The position numbers were made by a program, and so were the translations under genes. A stretch of DNA of 14,104 bases from Wenzhouxiangella sp. GTDB taxonomy: Bacteria; Pseudomonadota; Gammaproteobacteria; Xanthomonadales; Wenzhouxiangellaceae. The stretch is taken from assembly GCA_007121485.1 (NCBI GenBank), contig SKKM01000150.1:1-14104 (forward strand), read 5' to 3'. This document shows, in pieces, positions 1-6,652 of the stretch (its first letter is position 1; every line of letters starts with the position of its first letter). The notes below the pieces were generated by a model. The model did no database searches, had not been told where the DNA came from, and saw only the letters and a program-made list of their open reading frames with translations.

Positions 1-1
1 C

Positions 2-742
2 GATTCACCGGACCAGTCCGACGGCAAGTCTGCCGGTGATGGCGAACCGCGCAAGAAGCGTCGGCGGCGCGGCGGCAAGAAACGCCGCGCCAAGGCCGGC
101 GGCTCCGAGCAGCCGGGCCCGCAGAGCGAGGGCGGCAAGGACAGTTCAGGTAAGGACGCTGCGGCCAGTTCGGGCGCGGCGAAAGGCGGCGCCGATGCCG
201 AGCCGAAAGCTGCGGAAAAGAAACCACCTGCGGTCGAACCGGCGCGGCTTGAGCACCGCAAGGAGTCTTCGCTGCCTGCCACCACCGGTGACAGCAAGCC
301 TCCCGCCACCCAAGAGCAGGACCGCGGCAAGTCCGAGCAGGACCACGGCAAGGCACAACAGGAAGGCAAAGTATCCGAACGGGAGCGTGGCAAGTCTGAG
401 CGGGATGGCGGCGAGTCCAAACAGGAACGTGGCAAGCCTGCGCACGATGGCGGCGAGCCCAAACAGCAGCGCGGCGAGCCCGAACAGCAGCGGGGCAAGC
501 CCCAGCAGGACGGCGGCGAGCCAAGGCAGGAGCGTGGCGACGCCGAACGGAAACCGCGCCAAACCGAACAGGATCGTGGCAAGCCCGAACCAGAGCGCCG
601 CCAGGGCCAGAACGGCTCCGGGCCGGCTTCCGGCCAGCCCGCAGCGACGCCCGCCTCGGATGCCGGGCAGAAGCAAAAAGCGGTGCGTGGCGAGGACGGC
701 ATTTACCGCCTGACCGGCGAGGACGACGGCTCCAAGGGCTGA
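2..742 (+). CDS. C-terminal tail of an unidentified protein with a basic patch and heptad repeats (5' partial)
   Basis: The reading frame is open from base 2 to a TGA at 740-742, giving 246 residues, and the start lies outside the window. Near the left edge is an arginine/lysine-rich, RGG-like patch (about residues 12-24, KKRRRRGGKKRR). A low-complexity Ala/Gly/Ser/Lys/Glu linker follows, then 14 heptapeptide repeats (about residues 105-202) and a short terminal segment ending near GIYRLTGEDD. No folded domain is visible. Such basic, disordered tails occur at the C-terminus of RNA-binding enzymes such as RhlB-type helicases or RluB-type pseudouridine synthases, but nothing here decides between these. 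The frame is chosen because it ends just before a hairpin and has the Glu/Lys/Gln/Gly composition of a disordered tail. Other open frames over it are GC-driven. Coding status is fairly sure; function is unknown. Confidence 0.6.
   Translation, partial: DSPDQSDGKSAGDGEPRKKRRRRGGKKRRAKAGGSEQPGPQSEGGKDSSGKDAAASSGAAKGGADAEPKAAEKKPPAVEPARLEHRKESSLPATTGDSKPPATQEQDRGKSEQDHGKAQQEGKVSERERGKSERDGGESKQERGKPAHDGGEPKQQRGEPEQQRGKPQQDGGEPRQERGDAERKPRQTEQDRGKPEPERRQGQNGSGPASGQPAATPASDAGQKQKAVRGEDGIYRLTGEDDGSKG
314..607 (+). repeat. 14 tandem degenerate 21-base (heptapeptide) repeats
   Basis: Fourteen consecutive in-frame 21-base units encode a heptad of approximate consensus E/K-Q-D/E/Q-R/G-G-K/E-P/S. Clear units include KQERGKP, EQQRGKP and QQDGGEP. 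The third unit (356-376) and the twelfth and fourteenth (545-565 and 587-607) are the most diverged. No unit is gained or lost between the edges: 294 bases is exactly 14 x 21. Acidic and basic residues alternate, so the array is highly charged but close to neutral overall. Confidence 0.85.
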
Positions 743-769
743 AGCGCCCGGCTCTCAGGTTGCACACAA

Positions 770-791
770 CGGCTCCCCACCCGGGGAGCCG
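770..791. terminator. Hairpin between convergent genes, probable transcription terminator
   Basis: A perfect 9-bp GC-rich stem (CGGCTCCCC / GGGGAGCCG) closes a four-base loop ACCC at 779-782. It begins 28 bases past the stop of the left-hand gene and lies 8 bases past the stop of the gacA-like gene on the other strand. It could therefore serve both. Neither side has a strong T-tract, so efficiency as an intrinsic terminator is uncertain. Confidence 0.55.
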
Positions 792-799
792 GATGTTGA

Positions 800-1441
800 T
801 CAGGGACTCGGCTTGACCAGGCCGTAGCGCAGGGCCAGCCTCAGCAACTCCACCTCGCTGTTGACCCCGACCTTGTCGTAGATGCGGTACTTGTAAGTGG
901 CGATGGTCTTGGGGCTGACGTTGATCACCTCGGCGATCGCGTTCATCTTCATGCCCTGGATCAACATCATCATGACCTCCAGCTCGCGTGCCGTCAGTTC
1001 CTGGAAGGGCGACTGCGGGGTTCCCGGCAACAGCGACAGCGCCAGCTGCTGGGCAATTTCCGATCCGATGTAGCGCTCGCCCCGGCTCACGGCCTTGACC
1101 GCGACGACCAGTTCGCGCGCATCGCAGGCCTTGGTCAGATAGCCGCTGGCGCCGATATCGAGCAGGCGCGCCGGCAAGGGCGGCTCGGTGAACGCGGTCA
1201 GGATGATGATCCGGGTGTCCGGCTGCATCTTGAGGATGCGTTCCGTGGTCTCCAGGCCCGACAGACCCGGCAAGCCCACGTCCATGAGAATCACGTCGGG
1301 CTGGTGTTGCCGCGCCAACTGGATCGCGTCCTCACCCGTGGACGCCTCGGCCACCAGCTCAAGGCCCGCGACGCCCTCGAGAATATTGCGCAGACCGGTC
1401 CTGACCAGGTCATGATCCTCGACAATCATGAGTTTTGTCAT
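800..1441 (-). CDS. gacA: GacA/UvrY-family response regulator
   Basis: This 213-residue two-component response regulator would be phosphorylated by a BarA/GacS-type sensor kinase and act as a DNA-binding activator, in other gammaproteobacteria mainly of CsrA/RsmA-sequestering small RNAs. The receiver domain (about 1-120) has the acidic pair E8/D9, phosphoacceptor D54 in MDVGLPG, T82 and K104 in GYLTK. The LuxR-type helix-turn-helix (about 148-206) contains LTARELEV and SPKTIATYKYRIYDKVG. The pattern DHDLVRTGLRNIL at the N-terminus and RLLDIGASGYLTK closely match GacA. An AAGGGG ribosome site (1449-1454) lies 7 bases before the ATG. The gene stands alone and convergent to the left-hand gene. 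The usual downstream partner uvrC is absent. Family assignment is firm; orthology to GacA is likely but not proven. Confidence 0.8.
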   Translation of the reverse strand: MTKLMIVEDHDLVRTGLRNILEGVAGLELVAEASTGEDAIQLARQHQPDVILMDVGLPGLSGLETTERILKMQPDTRIIILTAFTEPPLPARLLDIGASGYLTKACDARELVVAVKAVSRGERYIGSEIAQQLALSLLPGTPQSPFQELTARELEVMMMLIQGMKMNAIAEVINVSPKTIATYKYRIYDKVGVNSEVELLRLALRYGLVKPSP

Positions 1442-1610
1442 GAAACTACCCCTTGTGCCAAGTCAACGCCGTTAAGTTACCGCAAAAATGCCCCGTCATG
1501 GGTAGATTACAGCGGCGTGACGGCCGCCTGTCAGCGCGGCCTGCACCTGAATTACGCCCCGCATGCGTTACAGTAGAAGGGTTTCCATCCTTCAAAAGCG
1601 AGATATCTTC
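1442..1610. promoter_or_regulatory. Divergent intergenic region between gacA-like gene and sugar dehydrogenase
   Basis: These 169 bases separate two divergent genes and should hold both promoters. I see no convincing -35/-10 pair on either strand. A perfect inverted repeat GGCCGC (1522-1527) and GCGGCC (1536-1541) with an 8-base spacer is present, but such GC-rich repeats are common in this genome. A weak -10-like TACAGT (1569-1574) precedes the dehydrogenase. Confidence 0.3.
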
Positions 1611-2753
1611 ATGCCGATCAAGCGTTCCGCATCCTTCTGCGTCTTGCTGGCTGCCGTCTTTTTCGCCGGTTCCGTGCTGGCTGAATCCCGTACCCTCCGG
1701 ACCGAATACCAGGCCATCGTCCTGGAGCGGATCGCCGGTGGCCTGGCCCACCCGTGGTCGATCGATTTCCTGCCCGACGGCCGCTTCCTGGTCACCGAAC
1801 GTCCGGGACACCTCAACATCATCGACAGTGACGGCAACAAGACCCGCGTCAGCGGCGTGCCCGAGGTACACGCCCTGCGCCAGGGTGGGCTGATGGAGGT
1901 CCTGCTGCACCCGGACTTCGCCAACAACCAGTGGGTCTACCTGACCCTCGCCAAGGCCGACGAGGACGAACAGACCGCCACCGCGCTGGCCCGCGGACGG
2001 CTGCACGGCGACGAGCTGCATGATGTCGAAATCATCTACGTGCAGGAACGCTACTCGGCGCCCGGTCGTCACTACGGCTCGAAGCTGGCCTGGCTGCCCG
2101 ATGGCACCCTGCTGATGAGCATCGGCGATCGCGGTCCCGAGCCGCCGCGCGCACAGGATCTCGGCGACAGCGCCGGCAAGCTGATCCGCCTGACCGCAGA
2201 CGGCGGCATTCCCGACGACAACCCCTTCGTCGGCCGCGACGACGTTTTGCCGGAAATCTTCACCTACGGCAACCGCAACATCCAGGGCCTGATCGTGCAT
2301 CCGCAGACCGGGCAGATCTGGAGCCATGAGCACGGTCCGCGCGGCGGCGACGAGCTCAACCTGATGGAGCCCGGCGGCAACTACGGCTGGCCGGTGGTCA
2401 GCCTGGGCCGCGACTACCGCACCGGCGAGCGCTACTTCGACGACACCCTGCGCCACCACCCCGACATGATCGATCCAGTCATCGACTGGACGCCGAGCCT
2501 TGCCGCATCCGGCCTGGCGGTACTGGTCGACGACCATTTCCCGGCGTGGCAGGGCAACTTCCTGGCCGGTGGCCTGAGAAGCCAGCAGATTCGCAGAGTC
2601 GTGTTCGAGGAAGGCGTCCCGGTCCACGAGGAGGAACTGATCCGCGGCGAGATCGGCCGCATCCGCGACGTGCGGGTCGGTCCCGACGGCAATATCTACG
2701 TGGTCACCGATCACGCCGACGGCGGTCTGTACCGGATCTCCCCGGCCGGCTGA
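1611..2753 (+). CDS. Exported PQQ-dependent sugar dehydrogenase family protein (YliI/Asd-like)
   Basis: This 380-residue six-bladed propeller protein is of the soluble glucose / aldose sugar dehydrogenase family, predicted to oxidise aldoses in the periplasm with PQQ as cofactor. The ATG at 1611 is chosen over the in-frame ATG at 1563 because it starts a clean signal peptide (MPIKRS, hydrophobic core, VLA then ES near residue 24). Family motifs seen are HPWSIDFLPDGRFLVTERPG (47-66), GGLMEVLLHPDF (92-103), H154 in GRHYGSKL (the position of the catalytic His of sGDH), SIGDRG (170-175), AQDLGDSAGKLIRL, IPDDNPF, YGNRNIQG (219-226) and SHEHGPRGGDELN (238-250). The C-terminal blade reads DVRVGPDGNIYVV. 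coaE follows after 12 bases, so the two are probably co-transcribed. Substrate is unknown, and some family members do not bind PQQ. Confidence 0.85.
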   Translation: MPIKRSASFCVLLAAVFFAGSVLAESRTLRTEYQAIVLERIAGGLAHPWSIDFLPDGRFLVTERPGHLNIIDSDGNKTRVSGVPEVHALRQGGLMEVLLHPDFANNQWVYLTLAKADEDEQTATALARGRLHGDELHDVEIIYVQERYSAPGRHYGSKLAWLPDGTLLMSIGDRGPEPPRAQDLGDSAGKLIRLTADGGIPDDNPFVGRDDVLPEIFTYGNRNIQGLIVHPQTGQIWSHEHGPRGGDELNLMEPGGNYGWPVVSLGRDYRTGERYFDDTLRHHPDMIDPVIDWTPSLAASGLAVLVDDHFPAWQGNFLAGGLRSQQIRRVVFEEGVPVHEEELIRGEIGRIRDVRVGPDGNIYVVTDHADGGLYRISPAG

Positions 2754-2765
2754 GGCCGGGAAGGC

Positions 2766-3386
2766 ATGCCAGGCGCTGCCGGCACCCGTCCCCCGGTCGT
2801 GGTGCTGACCGGGGGCATCGCCTCCGGCAAGAGCGCCGTCTCGGAACACCTCGCGCGGCGCGGTGTTCCGGTCATCGACACCGACCTGCTGGCGCGCGAG
2901 GTGGTTGCACAGGGCACGCCAGGTCTGGCCGCCGTGGTCGATGCCTTCGGCGCCCAGGTGCTGGCCGCCGACGGAAGCCTGGATCGCGCCCGCATGCGTC
3001 AACTGGTGTTCGGCGACGAGGAGGCACGGCGACGCCTGGAAAGCCTTTTGCACCCGCGCATCGAAGCCGCCGCCCGGCAGCGCATCCAGTCCCTGGAAGA
3101 TGTGCCCTATTGCCTGCTGGTCGTTCCCCTGCTGGTGGAAACAGGGCTGTTCAGCGACGCCGACTGCGTGGTGGTGGTGGACGTACCGGAACGCGTGCAG
3201 ATCGATCGCCTCATCCAGCGCGACGACCTCGATGAGAGCGGCGCCCGGCGCATCCTCGACAGCCAGGCCAGCCGCGAACAGCGACTGGCGTGGGCCGACG
3301 AGGTGATCGAAAACGACGCCAGCCTGGAACGACTCCAGGCCAGCGTCGATTCACTCCACGAACGCCTGCTGGCGCGTTTTCGCTAA
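2766..3386 (+). CDS. coaE: Dephospho-CoA kinase
   Basis: This cytoplasmic enzyme of 206 residues catalyses the last step of coenzyme A synthesis, ATP-dependent phosphorylation of the 3'-hydroxyl of dephospho-CoA. The P-loop is GGIASGKS (16-23), with Ala where GGIGSGKS is usual. DTD (38-40), the LLHPRI segment (94-99), VVPLLVETGLF (119-129), and RDD of the lid (152-154) are all present, and the length is normal. It starts 12 bases after the dehydrogenase stop; the GAGG overlapping that stop could act as its ribosome site. The common neighbours pilD and yacG/zapD are missing. It faces the EF-G-like gene with only 30 bases between the stops and no visible terminator. Confidence 0.95.
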   Translation: MPGAAGTRPPVVVLTGGIASGKSAVSEHLARRGVPVIDTDLLAREVVAQGTPGLAAVVDAFGAQVLAADGSLDRARMRQLVFGDEEARRRLESLLHPRIEAAARQRIQSLEDVPYCLLVVPLLVETGLFSDADCVVVVDVPERVQIDRLIQRDDLDESGARRILDSQASREQRLAWADEVIENDASLERLQASVDSLHERLLARFR

Positions 3387-3416
3387 AAGTCCTGCGGCGC
3401 GCACTCCATCCCGTCT

Positions 3417-5459
3417 TCAATCGTCCTGCTGGTTACCCCGGCCGTTGGCCTCGACCAGCTGCTTCTGGATGTCGCCGGGCACGGCTTCATAGTGGGAAAA
3501 CGACATCGTGTAACGCCCCTGGCCGCCGGTCAGGCTCTTCAGTTCGGTCGGGAAATCGCTCAGCACCGACAGCGGCACCGCGGCCTTGATGGTGGTGCTG
3601 GTGCCGCTGTGGCTGTCGGTGCCTTGAATGCGGGCGCGCTTCGAAGCCAGGGCGCCGGTGACATCGCCCATGACCATGTCGGGGACCATGACCTCCAGTT
3701 CCACCACCGGCTCGAGGATCTGCGGCCCGGCATTGGCGATGGCGTCCAGGAACGCCTTGCGACCGGCCACCACGAAGGCGATTTCCTTGGAGTCGACCGG
3801 ATGGAATTTTCCGTCGTAGACGACCACTTCGACGTCCTGCAGCGGAAAGCCCGCAATCGCGCCCTCGTCCAGCACTTGGCGCACGCCCTTTTCCACCGCC
3901 GGAATCAGGTTGGTGGGAATGGCGCCGCCGACCACTTCGCTGCGGAAGTTGAAGCCCTCGCCGCGACCCAGCGGAGCAATGCGCAGAAAGACCTCGCCGA
4001 ACTGCCCGGCCCCGCCGGTCTGTTTCTTGTGCCGGTGATGACCCTCGGCGCCGCGCGTGACCGTCTCGCGGTACGCGATGCTCGGCGGCCGGGTGTCCAC
4101 CTCGACGCCGTAGCGCGTTTTCAGCCGCTCCAGCATCACGCGCAGGTGCATCTCGCCTAGTCCGCGCACCACGGTCTCGTTCAGTTCCTGGTTCTGCTCG
4201 ATGACGAAGCAGGGATCCTCCTCGCTCAGCCGCTCAAGCGCCGCGGCGAGTTTCTGCTCCTGCCCGCGGGTCTTGGCCGATACCGCCACGCCGAACATCG
4301 GCTGCGGGAAATCGACGGGCTTGAGGAAGTAGTGGTCCTCGTCGTGCGAGTCGTGCAGGATGGCGTCGTAGTAGACCTCGTCGACCTTGGCCACGGCGCA
4401 GATGTCGCCAGGCACGGCGACCTCGATTTCCTGATGCTCCTTGCCGTGCATGCGGTAAAGATGCGAAACCTTGAACGGCTTGCGACCGTCGCCGATGAAC
4501 AACTGGGTATCGGGCCGGATCGTGCCCTGGAAGACGCGGAAAATCCCGAGCTTACCGGCGTAGGGATCGTTGGCGATCTTGAACACGTGGGCCAGCACGT
4601 GGCCGTCCGGGTCAGGCTCAGGCGTCACGCGCTCGCGCTCGGGACCCTTGCGGAACGGCGGCGGATTGCCTTCGGTCGGATTGGGCAGCAGCTGCTGGGC
4701 CAGGCGCAGCAGGTGCTCGCAGCCGGCGCCCGTCTGGGCCGAGGTAAAGCAGATCGGTACCAGGTGACCCTGGCGCAGGGCCTTCTCGAAAGCATCGTGC
4801 AGCTCCTCGGGGCTGATCTCCTCACCTTCCAGATACTTGGCCATCAGGTTCTCATCCACTTCGACGACCTGGTCGAGGATCGCGGTATGAGCGTCGGCAA
4901 CCGAAAGGATGTCGGTCTCGCCCTCGGTACGGAAGAAACAGTCGCGCACCGTGGTGAAATTCTCCGCCGGCAGATTGATCGGCAGGCACTGCGGGCCGAA
5001 CTCCTCGCGGATTTCACTGACCAGGGCTGCCAGGTCCACGCCCGGCATGTCCATGCGGTTGATCACGATCATCCGGCACAGCTTGCGCTGCTTGCAGCGG
5101 CGCATCATGCTTCGGGTCGACATCTGTATGCCGTCGCTGGCGCCGATCACGATGACGGCGGTCTCGACCGCGCTCAGGACCGACAGCGCCTGGCCGCGAA
5201 AGTCGGGATCGCCCGGCGTGTCGAGCAGGTTGATCACGATGTCCTTGTAGGGAATGGTCACCAGCCCGGTGACCAGGGAATACTGGTACTTGCGCTCCAG
5301 CGGATCGAAGTCCGTCGTCATGGTGCCGCGCTCGAGGTTGCCGATTTCCCCGAGCATGCCGGCCTTGACCATCAGCGCGTCAACCAGCGAGGTCTTGCCG
5401 GCACCATCGTGTCCGAAAAACGCCAGGTTTCTGATTTGTTGTGTCGTGTGCGCAGCCAT
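3417..5459 (-). CDS. Elongation factor G-like GTPase (EF-G-2 type)
   Basis: This 680-residue translational GTPase has the EF-G domain order: G domain (about 1-260), domain II (about 285-385), III (about 386-460), IV (about 461-580, with GGAGQFGEV at 482-490 and the tip loop HPVDSKEIAF) and V (about 581-670, MSFSHYEAVPGD). P-loop GHDGAGKT is at 16-23. It is not the canonical fusA: switch I reads ERGTMTTDFDPLE (43-55), the G3 motif is DTPGDPDF (80-87) with Asp84 in place of the catalytic His of DTPGHVDF, and G4 is NRMD (134-137) rather than NKxD. No str-operon neighbours (rpsL, rpsG, tuf) are present, also indicating the paralogous EF-G-2 lineage. Its exact role is unknown; paralogues retain GTP binding but differ in translocation activity. 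A GGAGAA ribosome site (5464-5469) supports the ATG. Confidence 0.85.
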   Translation of the reverse strand: MAAHTTQQIRNLAFFGHDGAGKTSLVDALMVKAGMLGEIGNLERGTMTTDFDPLERKYQYSLVTGLVTIPYKDIVINLLDTPGDPDFRGQALSVLSAVETAVIVIGASDGIQMSTRSMMRRCKQRKLCRMIVINRMDMPGVDLAALVSEIREEFGPQCLPINLPAENFTTVRDCFFRTEGETDILSVADAHTAILDQVVEVDENLMAKYLEGEEISPEELHDAFEKALRQGHLVPICFTSAQTGAGCEHLLRLAQQLLPNPTEGNPPPFRKGPERERVTPEPDPDGHVLAHVFKIANDPYAGKLGIFRVFQGTIRPDTQLFIGDGRKPFKVSHLYRMHGKEHQEIEVAVPGDICAVAKVDEVYYDAILHDSHDEDHYFLKPVDFPQPMFGVAVSAKTRGQEQKLAAALERLSEEDPCFVIEQNQELNETVVRGLGEMHLRVMLERLKTRYGVEVDTRPPSIAYRETVTRGAEGHHRHKKQTGGAGQFGEVFLRIAPLGRGEGFNFRSEVVGGAIPTNLIPAVEKGVRQVLDEGAIAGFPLQDVEVVVYDGKFHPVDSKEIAFVVAGRKAFLDAIANAGPQILEPVVELEVMVPDMVMGDVTGALASKRARIQGTDSHSGTSTTIKAAVPLSVLSDFPTELKSLTGGQGRYTMSFSHYEAVPGDIQKQLVEANGRGNQQDD

Positions 5460-5486
5460 CCGGTTCTCCGTGCATGAAAGGGTGCC

Positions 5487-5514
5487 GAACCCGCCCCGGT
5501 GGGGTCATGGGTTC
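5487..5514. promoter_or_regulatory. Nested inverted repeat in the leader of the EF-G-like gene
   Basis: Outer arms GAACCC (5487-5492) and GGGTTC (5509-5514) enclose inner arms CCCC (5494-5497) and GGGG (5501-5504) around a GGT loop. It lies 28-55 bases upstream of the EF-G-like start, between divergent genes. It may be a leader hairpin or an operator; function is not evident. I see no confident promoter in the rest of this 186-base intergenic region. Confidence 0.35.
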
Positions 5515-5632
5515 AGCGAAAATTCAGCCAGGCCGGGCTAATGTAGACCCGACGCTGGCGAAAGAGCTTCCCCAAGCTTACCGAATCCAGCGCCGGCCAT
5601 TGAAGGTTTGTGAAGACCATGGAAACCCCAGC

Positions 5633-5638
5633 AAGGAG
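5633..5638 (+). promoter_or_regulatory. Ribosome binding site selecting the start of the glycine-zipper gene
   Basis: AAGGAG lies 7 bases before the ATG at 5646 but only 1 base before the in-frame ATG at 5640. It therefore favours 5646. In-frame GTG (5610) and ATG (5619) codons further upstream have no comparable site and would add a charged extension to the signal peptide. Confidence 0.65.
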
Positions 5639-5645
5639 CATGAAA

Positions 5646-6161
5646 ATGTTTGCCAGAACCTCTGCTATCGCCCTGCTTGCTCTCGCGTCCGGACTGGCCC
5701 ACGCCGGCGGCGTGAGTTATCAGACCGTTCCGGTTCTGGAAGTGGAACCGCGCTACTCGGTGACCCGCACGCCGATCGAGCGGACCGTGTGCTGGGACGA
5801 AACGACCTACCAGCGCGTGGGCGGTTCCGGCAGTTCCGCCACCCCGACCATCGCCGGCGCCATCATCGGCGGGGTGATTGGTAACCAGTTTGGCGGCGGC
5901 AGCGGCAATCGCGCCATGACGGCGGCCGGGGCGGCGCTGGGCGGATCGATCGGACGTGACGCCGGCCGCGCCAACAGCCAGGCGCGCTACACGCCGGTGA
6001 CCGAGGAGCGCTGCACCATCCAGCGTGACTTCGAGGAGCGCAGCGTGATTAGCGGCTACCGCGTGTTGTACGAGTTCAATGGCCGCATCCACGAAACCAC
6101 GATGCGCCATCACCCGGGCGACAGCATCCGGCTGCGGGTCTCGGCAACGCCGGTCCCATAG
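5646..6161 (+). CDS. Exported glycine-zipper 2TM domain protein
   Basis: This is a 171-residue predicted envelope protein. A signal peptide (MFARTSAIALLALASGLAHA) is followed by Gly-Gly at 21-22. There is no lipobox cysteine, so it is not a lipoprotein, unlike many 17-kDa antigen relatives. The central segment (about 68-104) is a glycine zipper: TIAGAIIGGVIGNQFGGG, then AAGAALGGSIG, typical of the Rick_17kDa_Anti / glycine-zipper 2TM family. Flanking regions are polar with one cysteine each (C49 in ERTVCWDE and C123 in EERCTIQ), which could form a disulfide in the periplasm. The C-terminal part (YRVLYEFNGRIHET, then RLRVSATPVP) looks beta-rich. Family members are outer-membrane-associated proteins of poorly known function. 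It is monocistronic, with its own terminator directly downstream. Confidence 0.8.
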   Translation: MFARTSAIALLALASGLAHAGGVSYQTVPVLEVEPRYSVTRTPIERTVCWDETTYQRVGGSGSSATPTIAGAIIGGVIGNQFGGGSGNRAMTAAGAALGGSIGRDAGRANSQARYTPVTEERCTIQRDFEERSVISGYRVLYEFNGRIHETTMRHHPGDSIRLRVSATPVP

Positions 6162-6195
6162 AAAGCGCTCTGCCCTGAAAGGCCCGCAAACCCCC

Positions 6196-6227
6196 GTCGC
6201 CCCGCCACCGCGGGGCGACCTTTTTCT
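6196..6227 (+). terminator. Rho-independent terminator of the glycine-zipper gene
   Basis: A perfect 10-bp stem (GTCGCCCCGC at 6196-6205, GCGGGGCGAC at 6210-6219) closes the loop CACC and is followed by CTTTTTCT. It lies 34 bases after the plus-strand stop. The T-tract touches the stop codon (TAG on the minus strand, 6226-6228) of the convergent thioesterase gene. The minus-strand side lacks a true T-run, so termination in that direction is less certain. Confidence 0.9.
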
Positions 6228-6639
6228 ACCGATCCAGAATCATCATGCTCAGGCGGGCCCAGGCGATCCGGCGGCCCTGTTCGTCGCTGATGCGGATGTC
6301 CCACAAGTGCGTCGAACGTCCGCCGTGGACCAGTTCGGCACGGGCGCTGATCAGGCCCTCGCGGACACTCCTCAGGTGGTTGATCGACAACTCCAGCCCC
6401 ACCGGCGCCTGGCGCTCCAGGTCCAGCCGCAGGGCCGAGGCCGCACTGCCCACGCTTTCAGCCAGCGCCGCCGTGGCGCCCCCGTGCAGAATGCCGGCCG
6501 GCTGGTGCACCGCCGGGCCGACCGGCAAGGTGGCGACCAGGAAATCATCGCCGACATCGACGTAGCGGATGCCCAGCGTCGCCATCAGCGTGTCGGCACA
6601 GCCCGCGTTCAGGCGTTCGAGCACCCGCGACTTGTCCAT
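6226..6639 (-). CDS. Hotdog-fold acyl-CoA thioesterase (YdiI/EntH/PaaI-like)
   Basis: This 137-residue protein is predicted to hydrolyse an aromatic or other acyl-CoA thioester in the cytoplasm. The hallmark hotdog helix GILHGGATAALAESVGSAAS (49-68) is present, with catalytic E61 and H52-G53-G54. It matches the pattern of E. coli YdiI (MenI) and EntH, as do VGLELSINHLRSVREG and the Trp-containing WDIRISDEQGR strand. Length is normal. The gene is last in a minus-strand cluster, beginning 13 bases after the DUF2237 stop. No clear ribosome site is visible, so translational coupling is possible. Without menaquinone or enterobactin genes nearby, the substrate cannot be named. Confidence 0.88.
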   Translation of the reverse strand: MDKSRVLERLNAGCADTLMATLGIRYVDVGDDFLVATLPVGPAVHQPAGILHGGATAALAESVGSAASALRLDLERQAPVGLELSINHLRSVREGLISARAELVHGGRSTHLWDIRISDEQGRRIAWARLSMMILDR

Positions 6640-6652
6640 GACCCGGATTGAC

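Noticed and set aside
146..676. Minus-strand open frame with a hydrophobic repeat (LFGLA-like units)
   Set aside because: It is the antisense reading of the plus-strand heptad array. The repeat units of the charged tail read backwards give Leu/Phe/Gly/Ala. There is no ribosome site, and the plus frame ends sensibly at a hairpin.
1522..1541. GGCCGC / GCGGCC inverted repeat in the gacA-dehydrogenase intergenic region
   Set aside because: Short GC-only arms are expected often in this base composition, and it does not sit at a recognisable promoter position.
1446..3053. Long minus-strand open frame of 535 codons opposite the sugar dehydrogenase and coaE
   Set aside because: The plus strand carries two proteins with full family motifs over the same bases. 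The antisense frame has the His/Asp/Gln/Val composition typical of GC-rich shadow frames and no recognisable domain.
3387..3416. Possible terminator between coaE and the EF-G-like gene
   Set aside because: The 30-base gap contains no hairpin or T-tract that I can see.
4332..5477. Long plus-strand open frame opposite the EF-G-like gene
   Set aside because: It mirrors a conserved GTPase gene, has shadow-type composition and no ribosome site.
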